Shown here one piece after another: positions 9,962 through 18,361 of a stretch of 64,000 nucleotides of DNA (its first letter is position 1; each line of letters begins with the position of its first letter). Source of the DNA: Cellvibrionaceae bacterium AOL6. GTDB lineage: Bacteria > Pseudomonadota > Gammaproteobacteria > Pseudomonadales > Cellvibrionaceae. The stretch lies in NCBI GenBank assembly GCA_003265435.1, contig NOXC01000004.1, forward strand, positions 217,533-281,532, in the 5' to 3' direction. A program made the position numbers and the translations under genes. Under the pieces are notes generated by a model that did not search any database, was not told where the DNA came from, and saw only the letters and a list, made by a program, of their open reading frames with translations.

Positions 9962-10388
9962 TGTGTTCCCTGCCCCAAAGCCATAACACACTGCTATGGC
10001 GGTATGTCTTGTTGTGAAGAATATCGCGCAGTGAGCCTGCGTCGCTTATTGTCTAGTGCGTTTCTGTTGCCAAGAGCCGAAGTAAGCCAAGTCGACGAGT
10101 GTACGAATCCCATTTACTCGGCTCGGCCTGTGCATCCACCGTGCGGGTCCTGCTCAGTGAATGCGCACAGCGATGTGCCATAGAGCCCATGCTACCGCGT
10201 TGCGCCGCGCTTCGCACCTGACAAATGTCACTTCGGCCCCCAGATGCTTCCACGTGGGACATCTGATACTATTCGACGCCTTGACGGACGCAGGCGTTAG
10301 CCCTGCTAAACGCGACGACACGGCCGTAAATACGACTGCCGACTACCGCGCCTCAGCATCATTAAGCGACACCAAATTAGGGAAACTC
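9962..10388. other. 427-bp divergent intergenic region between the export operon and purC
   Basis: No credible gene is seen here. It must hold the promoters of the minus-strand exporter operon and of purC. Visible is a short palindrome TGACAAATGTCA near 10218; it differs in spacing from the Nudix operators described below. I see no convincing full -35/-10 pair and only a very weak PurR-like sequence (GACGCAGGCGTTAGC near 10288), which I do not call. Confidence 0.4.
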
Positions 10389-11492
10389 ATGCCTACAACT
10401 CACCGCGTCATGACGGTAAACAATGACCTGCCCATTCGTACCGGCGCCCCAGTTCACAGTGGCAAAGTCCGCTCAGTCTACTGGCTAACCAAAGAGGACA
10501 GCGCGCGGCTGATCCAAGCACAGGACTATGATGTGGCGCCGGATGCCGAGCTGGCCGTGATGGTCATCAGCGACCGCATTTCCGCGTTTGACTGCATCTG
10601 GCATGGGGAAAACGGCTTGCACGGTGTGCCCGGCAAAGGGGCTGCCCTGAACACCATCTCCAATCATTGGTTCGAGTTGTTCCGGCAACACGGTCTCGCC
10701 GACAGCCACATACTCGACGTTCCCCATCCCCTCGTCTGGATTGTGCAGAAGGCCCGCCCTGTGCGTATTGAAGCCATTTGCCGACAATATATCACCGGCT
10801 CTATGTGGCGAGCCTACTCGAGAGGCGAACGCGCATTCTGCGGGCAAACATTGCCCGAAGGTCTGAGCAAGGATCAAAAGCTCGATGAGCTGCTCATCAC
10901 ACCGTCAACCAAGGGGATTCTCAAGGGGATTCCGGGCGTGCCCGAAGCCGATGATGTCAACATCAGCCGCAGCGACATTGAGCGTCACTATCAAGCCTTC
11001 CAGTTCCGCGCCCGCGAAGACATCGACCTCTACGAACGCTTACTAAAGGAAGGCTTTGGCGTAATCAGCGATGCGCTTGCCAAACTCGATCAGATCTTCG
11101 TCGACACCAAGTTTGAATTTGGCTACGTAACGGATGCCGGTGGTAATGAAAAACTCATTTACATGGATGAGGTCGGCACGCCAGATTCGTCGCGAATCTG
11201 GGACGGGGAAAGCTATCGGGCAGGCAAGGTCATCGAGAAATCGAAAGAAGCCTTCCGCCAGGTCTTGCTCAATCACTTTTCAGAGCCGGATATTCTGCTG
11301 AACAAAGACCGCATGCCCGAGCGCGAAGCGCTGGCTCAAAACGAAGCGCTGCCCGAGTCGGTCATCATGGACGTATCACGCACCTATCAGGGGATTGCGG
11401 AAACCATCACCGGCCGCCCTCTGAGCATCCCGGCAGACCCCAAGCAAGAGATCGTCGAAGCCCTGTCATCGCGCTATGGGCTGATCCTCTAA
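10389..11492 (+). CDS. purC: Phosphoribosylaminoimidazole-succinocarboxamide synthase (SAICAR synthetase)
   Basis: Joins CAIR with aspartate using ATP to give SAICAR, a step of de novo purine synthesis in the cytoplasm. 367 residues, the longer eukaryote-like form also found in Vibrio and Pseudomonas relatives. Motifs: KVRSVYWL near the N-terminus, the conserved [31 protein letters not shown] and the [14 protein letters not shown] region. Start: the frame is open to 10161, but homology begins at the ATG at 10389, which I use. Its last 4 bases overlap the convergent yigZ gene. It is unlinked from purL, which is 20 kb away in this window. Confidence 0.93.
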   Translation: MPTTHRVMTVNNDLPIRTGAPVHSGKVRSVYWLTKEDSARLIQAQDYDVAPDAELAVMVISDRISAFDCIWHGENGLHGVPGKGAALNTISNHWFELFRQHGLADSHILDVPHPLVWIVQKARPVRIEAICRQYITGSMWRAYSRGERAFCGQTLPEGLSKDQKLDELLITPSTKGILKGIPGVPEADDVNISRSDIERHYQAFQFRAREDIDLYERLLKEGFGVISDALAKLDQIFVDTKFEFGYVTDAGGNEKLIYMDEVGTPDSSRIWDGESYRAGKVIEKSKEAFRQVLLNHFSEPDILLNKDRMPEREALAQNEALPESVIMDVSRTYQGIAETITGRPLSIPADPKQEIVEALSSRYGLIL

Positions 11493-12112
11493 CCCGGCTC
11501 GGAATTGGAGGCCATGCGCATGCTATGCGCAGCGCAAAAGGCCTCCAACGTGCGCTCTGCTTCGATAGGCACACTCACCGTCATGTGTACCTGCTCACCG
11601 TAACGAATGCCCTCTACTGCCCCATCATGCTGTGACAGCCAATGCCGCAAGGGCTGCTCTCCCGCGAAGTGACACCATAATTCCCGCTTAATACGAGGCT
11701 GGACCAGATCGTAACGACAGCCATCCAGCGCCTGTGAGACCGCACCACCGTAGGCGCGAATCAAGCCTCCGGCTCCGAGCTTGGTCCCACCAAAATAGCG
11801 CACCACGACGACCATTACATCACCAAAGCCCTTGTTTTGAATCGCTGAAAGCATAGGCCTTCCCGCCGTGCCAGACGGTTCTCCGTCATCACTCATACCC
11901 ACGGCCTCAGGGGCAGTAGGCAAGCCGAGCGAAAACGCCCAGCAATGGTGTCTCGCATCGGGGAACTGAGCACGCCAGGTTTCGAGCACGGCCTGTGCCT
12001 GGCTGCGCGTCTCCAAGGGGTGTACCCGTGCCAGAAACCGGCTGCGTTTAATCTCCAGGTCGTATTCAAAGCGCTCGGCGGGGCGTCGATAAGAGTGTGT
12101 ACTACCGGTCAA
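11489..12112 (-). CDS. yigZ: YigZ/IMPACT family protein (UPF0029)
   Basis: 207 residues with the UPF0029 N-terminal fold: [19 protein letters not shown], the family signature [14 protein letters not shown] and [18 protein letters not shown]-terminal domain of the DUF1949 type follows. E. coli YigZ is a conserved protein of unclear role, structurally like the EF-G C-terminal domain and IMPACT. The start is a TTG at 12112 with only a weak ribosome-binding site; no ATG lies near the conserved N-terminus. The gene is convergent with purC and overlaps its stop by 4 bases. Confidence 0.88.
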   Translation of the reverse strand: MTGSTHSYRRPAERFEYDLEIKRSRFLARVHPLETRSQAQAVLETWRAQFPDARHHCWAFSLGLPTAPEAVGMSDDGEPSGTAGRPMLSAIQNKGFGDVMVVVVRYFGGTKLGAGGLIRAYGGAVSQALDGCRYDLVQPRIKRELWCHFAGEQPLRHWLSQHDGAVEGIRYGEQVHMTVSVPIEAERTLEAFCAAHSMRMASNSEPG

Positions 12113-12284
12113 AACGAAGGCTCTCTGATATAAATCAATGTCCCTGCATGCTACCAGGGGATAGAATGTACACGACGTGGGGGCGCATTCCCCTCATGGC
12201 TCGGCGAGATGCGTTCACTGTTCGGTAAAACGCCCAGTGTAGCATGCGTGTCTCAGGGATCGCGTAGTGGACTTGGGGGAAAGC

Positions 12285-13670
12285 ATGCTGAAGCTGCACA
12301 TCTTGGCCAGTAAAAACGTACTGGCAGCTGTGGTTGTAGTGTTTCTCATTGTGCTCGAAGAAGTCGTCGGCCTGCCTGGCCTGGGGTTGAGCAAAGCGCA
12401 GGAAATCGCCGCCATCATCGTCGTGATCGCCGCGATACTGTGGGTCTCCGAATGGGTCCCTCTTTACGTGGTCAGCTTTTTGATTCTGTCATTGGAGCTC
12501 ATTTGGCTCGGCCCAGAATTAAACGCTTCCGGCCAGAGCGTTGCTTCCAGCGTGTTTTTCAGCGCGTTTTTTTCGGACATTATCCTCCTGTTCATGGGAG
12601 GCTTCGTACTCTCTTCGTTGATGCAAAAATACGGTCTGGACTTGCGCTTCGCGCAATCCATCCTCGATCGCACTCACGGTAATGCACAGGCAACCCTGCT
12701 CGGCATCATATTCGCCTGTGCGTTTTTGAGCATGTGGATCAGCAACACGGCAACCACCGCCATGATGCTCACCATTGTGTTCCCCCTGTTAAAAAAAATG
12801 CCCGTCGAACACCCTTTCCGCATCGCGCTGGTCTTGAGCATTCCCTTCGCCTGTAACATCGGTGGCATCGCAACCCCTATCGGTACGCCACCCAATGCCA
12901 TCGCACTGAGCTACCTGAACAAAGCCGGGATCAGTATCAGCTTTGCCAAATGGATGCTTTTGACCCTGCCCTTTGTCCTCGCGCTACTGGCGATATTGTG
13001 GCTTTTGTTGCTGCGGCTCTACCCCGCAAAAGGCATCGTGTTAAGCATTGAAAGTCGCGAGACTGGGCGTTTTGGTCCGAATCATCTGGCCGCGCTAAGC
13101 ATTTTTGCTCTCACGGCGCTGGGCTGGCTTTTCAGCACCCAACTCGGTGTGACCACCGGGACCGTCGCCCTCTTCCCCCTGGTAGTGTGCTTCTGGTTTG
13201 GATTGCTCGATACCAGTGATTTTCGCAAATTGCCCTGGGATATTCTGTATATCATCTCCGGTGGATTGGCACTTGGTGTGGCTCTCAGCGCCACAGGCCT
13301 CGGAGAAGTACTCGTCGCGCAATTGCCAGAGAATGCTCGACTGCTTTTTATCCTTGGCGTACTCACTGCGGCCGTCATGTCCACTGTGATGAGCAATACC
13401 GCCACCGCAGGGCTGATCATCCCGCTGGTTATTGCGCTCGATACGGAAAACAGCTTCCTGATCACACTGGTACTTGCACTGGCGATGAGTTGCAGCCTGG
13501 CCATGGCGCTTCCTGTCACGACCCCGCCGAACGCCATTGCCTTCAGCTCACGTGCTTTGACGAGCCGCGACATGATTCTTGCCGGAGGCATTATGACGGT
13601 CATTGGGCTGCTCGTTGTATTGGTCGCAGGGCCGCTATACTGGGGCCTCTTTACCCGCACAGGAGCGTAA
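12285..13670 (+). CDS. SLC13/DASS-family anion:sodium symporter
   Basis: Polytopic inner-membrane carrier of 461 residues, expected to import dicarboxylates or a related anion with Na+. The two family SNT motifs are present (SNTATTAMML and SNTATAGLIIPL), each followed by a proline-rich TPPNAIA element (IGTPPNAIALSY and TTPPNAIAFSS). Start: ATG at 12285 with a GGGGGA ribosome-binding site 6-12 bases before it; a GTG 18 bases upstream is also in frame. Transcription probably continues into the small zinc-ribbon gene 9 bases downstream. The substrate cannot be fixed from sequence. Confidence 0.9.
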   Translation: MLKLHILASKNVLAAVVVVFLIVLEEVVGLPGLGLSKAQEIAAIIVVIAAILWVSEWVPLYVVSFLILSLELIWLGPELNASGQSVASSVFFSAFFSDIILLFMGGFVLSSLMQKYGLDLRFAQSILDRTHGNAQATLLGIIFACAFLSMWISNTATTAMMLTIVFPLLKKMPVEHPFRIALVLSIPFACNIGGIATPIGTPPNAIALSYLNKAGISISFAKWMLLTLPFVLALLAILWLLLLRLYPAKGIVLSIESRETGRFGPNHLAALSIFALTALGWLFSTQLGVTTGTVALFPLVVCFWFGLLDTSDFRKLPWDILYIISGGLALGVALSATGLGEVLVAQLPENARLLFILGVLTAAVMSTVMSNTATAGLIIPLVIALDTENSFLITLVLALAMSCSLAMALPVTTPPNAIAFSSRALTSRDMILAGGIMTVIGLLVVLVAGPLYWGLFTRTGA

Positions 13671-13679
13671 ACCAAGGCT

Positions 13680-14000
13680 ATGGAAATTCATCTGCAGAAA
13701 TGCCAACACTGCGGCTCGAGAAGTTTGCGAAACATTCTCGTACGGGACGAAGTGCAAAAGGTACTCGTGCAATGCCGCGATTGCGAACGACTGGTTGCGC
13801 GCTATGTACTCAACTCTGGTGGGTATTTTCATGCGGGCAAGGGCTTCGAGAGCTTCCTGCGCTCCATCGAGCGTGATGGTGGGCTGACCAGCCCGAGAGA
13901 TGTCGATGAGCTTTTCCACGACGTGGAGGCGGAAGCCGAACGAGAATTCAATACCAGTCTCGAGGTTCTGAAACAGCGCTACGACGATGACCTGCCCTGA
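13680..14000 (+). CDS. Small conserved zinc-ribbon-like protein
   Basis: 106 residues. Two cysteine pairs, CQHC at residues 8-11 and CRDC at 32-35, make a likely zinc ribbon; the C-terminal half is acidic and helical (DVDELFHDVEAEAEREF). I do not recognise a named family. It lies 9 bases after the SLC13 carrier, so may be cotranscribed. Its stop is 20 bases before the Nudix-regulator operator. Function unknown. Confidence 0.75.
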   Translation: MEIHLQKCQHCGSRSLRNILVRDEVQKVLVQCRDCERLVARYVLNSGGYFHAGKGFESFLRSIERDGGLTSPRDVDELFHDVEAEAEREFNTSLEVLKQRYDDDLP

Positions 14001-14019
14001 GCGTCCAACCCACGCGCCA

Positions 14020-14036
14020 TTTGTCAATGTGACAAA
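14020..14036. promoter_or_regulatory. Palindromic operator upstream of Nudix regulator 1
   Basis: Perfect 7-3-7 palindrome TTTGTCA-ATG-TGACAAA. The inner 15 bp fit TNGTCA-N3-TGACNA, which recurs at 18130, 18166 and 20394. Its left half (TTGTCA) can serve as a -35 with a 17-bp spacer to CAAAAT (14044-14049), so a bound regulator would cover the promoter of the gene at 14105, suggesting autorepression. Binding is inference. Confidence 0.65.
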
Positions 14037-14104
14037 AAAAAGGCAAAATTCCTCCCAAAGGAACACAGGCTGAATCGCCGAAGCGCGGATATTGATTTCA
14101 TACA

Positions 14105-14791
14105 ATGAGTAAAACGCAAAAGCTGGTCCCCACACTGACGGTGGACAACGTCATTTTCGGCTACGCACATGGAGAGCTGTTTCTGCTTCTGGTGAAGCAT
14201 GGCATCGGTAAAAGTAAAGGCAGTTGGGGCTTGCCGGGAGACTGGCTGCGATCAGACGAAAGCCTCGAAGAAGCCGCCGCGCGGATTCTCTATACCCGCA
14301 CCTCGCTGGATCATATTGAACTGCAGCAAATGCATACATTCTCGGCCGTTGATCGCTATCCGGGAAAACGCATAGTCACCACCGCATTTTATACCCTGAT
14401 CAAAAAAGACATTCAGCCGATCAGCCCGAGCGAAGATGAGCTCGAAGCGGCTTGGTTTCCCATAGCCGACGTGCCCAAGCTGATTTTCGATCATACTGAA
14501 ATCGTCAACACCGGGCTGGCCAAGTTGCAAAACCAAGCGCGACACGAGCCCATTGGGCTAAGTTTGCTTCCCAAAAAATTTACCTTTCTGCAACTTCAGG
14601 AGTTGTATGAGGCGGTGCTGCAGCAACGTTTCGACAAGCCTAACTTTCGACGAAAAATGCGCAGCCACAAATTTCTGGTGGATTGCAATGAGCAGGTTAA
14701 AGCAGGCTCCCATCGTTCCGCAGCATTGTATCGATTTGATGTGCGCGCCTACAAAGCGCTGATCAAACAGGGCTTCAGTTTTACGCTCTAA
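14105..14791 (+). CDS. Nudix-domain/winged-helix transcriptional regulator (NrtR-like), paralog 1
   Basis: 228 residues: N-terminal Nudix fold (about 10-145) and a C-terminal NrtR-type winged helix (about 155-228; KFTFLQLQELYEAVL, DKPNFRRKM, AALYRFD). The Nudix box is degenerate: after GDWLRSDESLEEAAAR the catalytic REXXEE is replaced by ILYTRT, so it is probably a ligand sensor and not a hydrolase. It is paralogous to the regulator at 19543. NrtR-type regulators control NAD synthesis in some bacteria and pentose use in others; the convergent GH43 xylosidase and nearby xylA favour pentose control here. It has its own operator at 14020. Confidence 0.85.
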   Translation: MSKTQKLVPTLTVDNVIFGYAHGELFLLLVKHGIGKSKGSWGLPGDWLRSDESLEEAAARILYTRTSLDHIELQQMHTFSAVDRYPGKRIVTTAFYTLIKKDIQPISPSEDELEAAWFPIADVPKLIFDHTEIVNTGLAKLQNQARHEPIGLSLLPKKFTFLQLQELYEAVLQQRFDKPNFRRKMRSHKFLVDCNEQVKAGSHRSAALYRFDVRAYKALIKQGFSFTL

Positions 14792-14851
14792 TTTTGAGTC
14801 CAAGTACAGCCGGGCCACACGTTAGCGCCCGGCACGACACACTCTCGCAAA

Positions 14852-16483
14852 TTATTTGGCTACGTAGCTGAAATAATCGAAATCCGCAGGGCAGTTTTCG
14901 CCCGACGTATCTTGCGCACACATGCCAACGAAGGCACCAGTGAAGCTTGCACCCTCGCCCTTCCCAGCTTCATCAGAGACAATACTGTAGTCGAGATGCA
15001 CTGGAAGCTGCATCCACTGTTGGCCATCCAGAGACCAGGCAAAGCGCAATGCTGCGCCCTCAACGTCCGCACGCAAGTACACGGCGCCCTGCTCCGGTAG
15101 CGCAAAACGCGGGTCGAAGTATTCGATATCGGTATGCCCCTCGCGCAGCGGATAGTTCAACACCCAATCAGCACGCCCTTCGCAGCTCATGATATCGATA
15201 AATCGACGCCCTTGTTCATCGACTGAAATATACAGGTAATGGAACTTGTGCGTATTGTAATAGCACACGAGACCCGCCATTTGTTGGAAGGTCTCCGGAG
15301 AAAATTCCAGACAAGTTTCCGCTGTAAAATTGAAGTCCACTTGCCTGCGTGCAACCAAAGCCTGCTCAAACCAGGAACCAATTGATTCCTTGCCTCTCAG
15401 TCGTAAAAACCCGGGCCGCTCAGTCAAGCTCATAAAGCGTTCCGGTTCAGGCGTGCGCAGCCACTGAAATGCTTCAGGCAATTCAGCCGAGTCAAAGTCA
15501 TGACGAGAGTCTGCTTCGGGCCATGGGTGCTCCGGTAAATCTGGCGCGGGCACATGAAGCTGAGGCAAACCATCGCCCTCGGCGCCAACAAGCCGACACC
15601 ACCCATCTTCAGTCCAATGCGCTTTCTGCAAACTGGTTTCTCTTCCCAGAGGGCAGCGTCGTGGCCCACGCAGGGGGCGCCCGCTCAGGTGAACCAGGTA
15701 GGTTTCACCTTGTGGTGTATCGAAAATATCACCGTGCCCACAGCGTTGCAGCGGTAAATCTTGATGGTCTTTTGCCGTAAGCAAGTACCCTTGCGGATCA
15801 AGCTCATAGGGCCCACCTAACGAACGAGAGCGCGCCATCGTCATCGCGTGTGTATAGCCGGTTCCACCCTCTGCGGTGAGTAGGTAATACCAACCGTTTC
15901 GCTTATAGAGGTGTGGCGCTTCTGTTAGACCAAGCGCGGACCCTTTAAAAATATTTTTCTTTTCGCCCACCAGTTTTTGCTCGGCGACCGAGTATTCCTG
16001 TAAATAAATCCCTGCGAATGGGTGCCGCTTGTGGCGATGATCCCAAATCATGTTCACAAACCACTTGCGGCCATCATCGTCGTGAAACAGCGAAGGGTCG
16101 AAGCCACTGCTGTTCATGTAGACAGGCTCGCTCCACTCCCCATCGATTTCCGAACAGGTCGTCAGATAATTGTGAGCATCTTTGTAGTTGCCGTCGAAGC
16201 GTTTCACATCGGTATAAATGAGATAAAACTGCCCATCCGAATAACTCAGGCAGGGAGCCCAAATCCCACAGGAATCCGGGTTGCCTCGCATATCCAGAAG
16301 ACTCTTCCTATTCAAGGGCCGGCTTACCAGGCGCCAGTGCTTCAAATCTTTAGAATGGTGAATCTGCACGCCTGGATACCACTCGAAGGTAGAGGTAGCA
16401 CAGTAAAAATCGTCACCAACCCGAACGATGGACGGGTCGGGGTTAAACCCGGGCAAAATCGGATTGGTAATGGTCTTACTCAT
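14852..16483 (-). CDS. GH43 beta-xylosidase (XynB type)
   Basis: 543 residues: an N-terminal five-bladed propeller (about 1-310) and a C-terminal beta-sandwich of the GH43_C2/DUF1349 type (about 330-543), the plan of GH43 subfamily 11 xylosidases. The catalytic triad sits where expected: Asp16 (PGFNPDPSIV, base), Asp129 (GFDPSLF, pKa modulator) and Glu188 (LTEAPHLY, acid), closely matching Geobacillus XynB3. No signal peptide is seen, so it probably hydrolyses xylo-oligosaccharides in the cytoplasm after uptake by the transporter encoded 38 bases upstream. Some members also have arabinofuranosidase activity. Confidence 0.93.
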   Translation of the reverse strand: MSKTITNPILPGFNPDPSIVRVGDDFYCATSTFEWYPGVQIHHSKDLKHWRLVSRPLNRKSLLDMRGNPDSCGIWAPCLSYSDGQFYLIYTDVKRFDGNYKDAHNYLTTCSEIDGEWSEPVYMNSSGFDPSLFHDDDGRKWFVNMIWDHRHKRHPFAGIYLQEYSVAEQKLVGEKKNIFKGSALGLTEAPHLYKRNGWYYLLTAEGGTGYTHAMTMARSRSLGGPYELDPQGYLLTAKDHQDLPLQRCGHGDIFDTPQGETYLVHLSGRPLRGPRRCPLGRETSLQKAHWTEDGWCRLVGAEGDGLPQLHVPAPDLPEHPWPEADSRHDFDSAELPEAFQWLRTPEPERFMSLTERPGFLRLRGKESIGSWFEQALVARRQVDFNFTAETCLEFSPETFQQMAGLVCYYNTHKFHYLYISVDEQGRRFIDIMSCEGRADWVLNYPLREGHTDIEYFDPRFALPEQGAVYLRADVEGAALRFAWSLDGQQWMQLPVHLDYSIVSDEAGKGEGASFTGAFVGMCAQDTSGENCPADFDYFSYVAK

Positions 16484-16521
16484 AGAGGCATCTCTCTTAC
16501 TGACAAATCAAATTAACGACA

Positions 16522-17844
16522 TTAACTGAGCGCCGGGCGCGACTCTGCCCACCGACGATTCAAACGATAAAAATGCAAACACAACAGCACAAGCACACCG
16601 GCAATCACCGTGCACAGGCTGTAAATAATCAAAATACCCGACAGCGCCCTTTCAGACTGCGTCTCATTGGGGACGTATTCGAACCACCCCAACATCCAAC
16701 CCGCTAAAGCACCACCAAGCGCAATTCCGATTTTTAACGCGAATAAATGACCTGATACGGCCATGCCCATCGCCGCGTGCCCCTGCTTTTCCCGACCATA
16801 GTCAACCGTGTCCGGCACCGCAGAAAACAGCATGGGGATCAAAATCATATGGAAAAAATTCGCAACGAGCGCAATAACCAAGGCAAGGTAAACGGCATTC
16901 TGAGGCACGAAAAACAGGGCTAAATTTCCTGCAATAATTCCGATCGCGGCAATCTTCATTAATTGCACTTTACACATGAAGCGGATTGCCGCGTTTGCCG
17001 AAAGTGCGCCCGCCACACCCGCTAATAAACCGCCTCCAACGAACGTGCCCACCATATCTGGCGAGTTGAGAAAATACTTCACATAAAACGGGGAGACGGC
17101 CCCTTTCATTGCGACGCTGACGAGTAGAAGTAAGGTAATCAGTGCAACCAAGGCCCACTGTTCATTCTTAAGAATGTACCCGAGGTCCTGAAGGAGATTT
17201 TTGCGGCTTTCACTCCCTGAAAGGTCGACGCGCTCTTTCGTCGATAGGAAGCACCCGAGAAACATAAACAACGCGAGCGTCGCCATAATGCCCATAGCCA
17301 CGCTGTAGCCTACGGCCTGAGATTGCTCACCAAAAATAGAGACGAGTTTAGGCATCGCGGTCGTCACGATCGCACCACCCAACATGGCCAACACAAAACG
17401 CCAGGATTGCACCGAGGCACGTTCTTGCGTGTCCGCCGTCATCACACCGCCAAGCGCGGAATAGGGAATGTTAATGGCGGTGTAAAACGTCATTAACAAG
17501 GCGTAAGTCACGTACGCATAGATGAGCTTTCCGCCACTACTGAGATCCGGTGTCGTGAATGCCAACACCGCCATGATGGCATAGGGCGGAGCCATCCATA
17601 ACAGGTACGGGCGATAGCGCCCCCAACGAGTATTCGTGCGATCTGCAAGCCCACCCATCACGGGGTCTGTCACCGCGTCGAATACACGCACTACCAGCAT
17701 CAGGGTCCCTGCGGCCGCCGCGGTAATGCCAAAAACATCCGTATAAAAGATCAACATGTAGTTGATCACGATCTGAAACACGATATTACTCGCGGCATCG
17801 CCCAAGCCGAAGCCGAGTTTCTCTCTCAGAGTCAATTTATTCAT
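16522..17844 (-). CDS. GPH-family (glycoside-pentoside-hexuronide:cation) sugar symporter
   Basis: 440-residue inner-membrane carrier with about 12 helices. The family start is clear (LGFGLGDAASNIVFQIVINY), followed by FDAVTDPVMGGLADRT and WGRYRPYLLW. It is the MelB/XynT/XylP type. It is in operon with the downstream GH43 beta-xylosidase (38-base gap), so xylo-oligosaccharides or xylosides are the likely substrate. The control region upstream (17845-18361) holds two Nudix-type operators and a terminator hairpin. Confidence 0.9.
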   Translation of the reverse strand: MNKLTLREKLGFGLGDAASNIVFQIVINYMLIFYTDVFGITAAAAGTLMLVVRVFDAVTDPVMGGLADRTNTRWGRYRPYLLWMAPPYAIMAVLAFTTPDLSSGGKLIYAYVTYALLMTFYTAINIPYSALGGVMTADTQERASVQSWRFVLAMLGGAIVTTAMPKLVSIFGEQSQAVGYSVAMGIMATLALFMFLGCFLSTKERVDLSGSESRKNLLQDLGYILKNEQWALVALITLLLLVSVAMKGAVSPFYVKYFLNSPDMVGTFVGGGLLAGVAGALSANAAIRFMCKVQLMKIAAIGIIAGNLALFFVPQNAVYLALVIALVANFFHMILIPMLFSAVPDTVDYGREKQGHAAMGMAVSGHLFALKIGIALGGALAGWMLGWFEYVPNETQSERALSGILIIYSLCTVIAGVLVLLCLHFYRLNRRWAESRPALS

Positions 17845-18014
17845 GATCAGGTAAGCCTTCTGTGTCTATCCCGGGTATCCGGTTCATTATTGTTGTGTTC
17901 ACTTTGAAGCCGTGCTCCGCGACGGCTTCCACTGATCATTCTAGCGGCCCTTTGGGGCGACATGGAAATTAAGATGAAGCACATGACTAAATAAAACGGT
18001 AATGCACAATGCTG
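17845..18014 (-). other. Leader/promoter region of the transporter-xylosidase operon
   Basis: No gene. On the minus strand it contains a TAGAAT -10-like element (bases 17938-17943), a half operator (TGACTA, 17984-17989 on the plus strand) and an 8-bp hairpin GAAGCCGT/ACGGCTTC (17906-17929) in the likely untranslated leader. Together with the upstream part to 18361 this is the longest gene-free stretch of the window (517 bp). Confidence 0.45.
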
Positions 18015-18046
18015 AAAAAATGGAGCTCAACCGGAGTTGAGCTCCA
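18015..18046 (-). terminator. Strong Rho-independent terminator, minus strand
   Basis: Perfect 11-bp stem TGGAGCTCAAC/GTTGAGCTCCA closed on the minus strand by a C(TCCG)G loop of the UNCG type, then six T (18015-18020). It lies 170 bases before the transporter ATG and 316 bases after the RumA-like methyltransferase stop. It therefore ends either a short transcript from 18115 or read-through from the methyltransferase gene. Confidence 0.8.
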
Positions 18047-18108
18047 AGCTACACAGCGCTTCAGTCCTATCATTGCGTGTCGACCACACGTGCCGACCAA
18101 TGCCAGGT
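18015..18108 (-). ncRNA. Candidate small RNA or attenuated leader in the pentose locus
   Basis: On the minus strand a promoter-like pair (18115-18144) would start a transcript near 18108 that meets a strong intrinsic terminator after about 94 nt. The stretch has no convincing ORF that ends before the hairpin. Either a short regulatory RNA or a leader that attenuates the transporter-xylosidase operon (start 17844) fits. An operator overlaps the -35, so the transcript would respond to the pentose regulators. No known RNA family is recognised; inferred from promoter plus terminator only. Confidence 0.4.
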
Positions 18109-18114
18109 AGCCGC

Positions 18115-18144
18115 ACTATAGCAAATGTATTGTCATATCGACAA
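18115..18144 (-). promoter_or_regulatory. Putative minus-strand promoter overlapped by an operator
   Basis: On the minus strand, TTGTCG (-35, bases 18139-18144), an 18-bp spacer and TATAGT (-10, bases 18115-18120). The 15-bp Nudix operator at 18130-18144 covers the -35, which fits repression. Confidence 0.45.
18130..18144. promoter_or_regulatory. Nudix-regulator operator, copy 2
   Basis: TTGTCA-TAT-CGACAA, one mismatch from a perfect 6-3-6 palindrome of the TNGTCA-N3-TGACNA class. Its centre is 36 bp from that of copy 3. Overlaps the -35 of the putative minus-strand promoter. Confidence 0.55.
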
Positions 18145-18165
18145 CAGCATAAAAAGAGATCACAG

Positions 18166-18180
18166 ATGTCACTGTGACAA
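18166..18180. promoter_or_regulatory. Nudix-regulator operator, copy 3
   Basis: ATGTCA-CTG-TGACAA, with an uninterrupted 5-3-5 core (TGTCA-CTG-TGACA). It lies upstream of the putative minus-strand promoter, paired with the copy at 18130. Confidence 0.6.
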
Positions 18181-18361
18181 TAGTTCACAAAGTCGATATC
18201 AAAAGGTCCGATACGGGAAGATTAGTAACACGGCCACAGGCCGAAACACGCACTGCCTCGGCACACGAGAGACGGCCTTTACGTGCCCAACCAATGCATT
18301 GAATGAGAAACGGGAGGTGCTACGCGCCAGACGGACAGTTCGTACTGGCGGCCGCTACAAG

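Noticed and set aside
10218..10230. Palindrome TGACAAATGTCA upstream of purC as another Nudix operator
   Set aside because: The half-sites are in inverted order compared with TNGTCA-N3-TGACNA, so it does not fit the motif.
10288..10302. PurR box upstream of purC
   Set aside because: GACGCAGGCGTTAGC matches the PurR consensus only loosely.
13082..13675. Minus-strand ORF opposite the SLC13 carrier
   Set aside because: Shadow of a well-supported membrane protein gene; Ser/Ala-rich, no domain or ribosome-binding site.
14809..14833. GCCGGGC/GCCCGGC hairpin between regulator 1 and the xylosidase gene
   Set aside because: No T tract on either side and a long loop; too weak to call a terminator.
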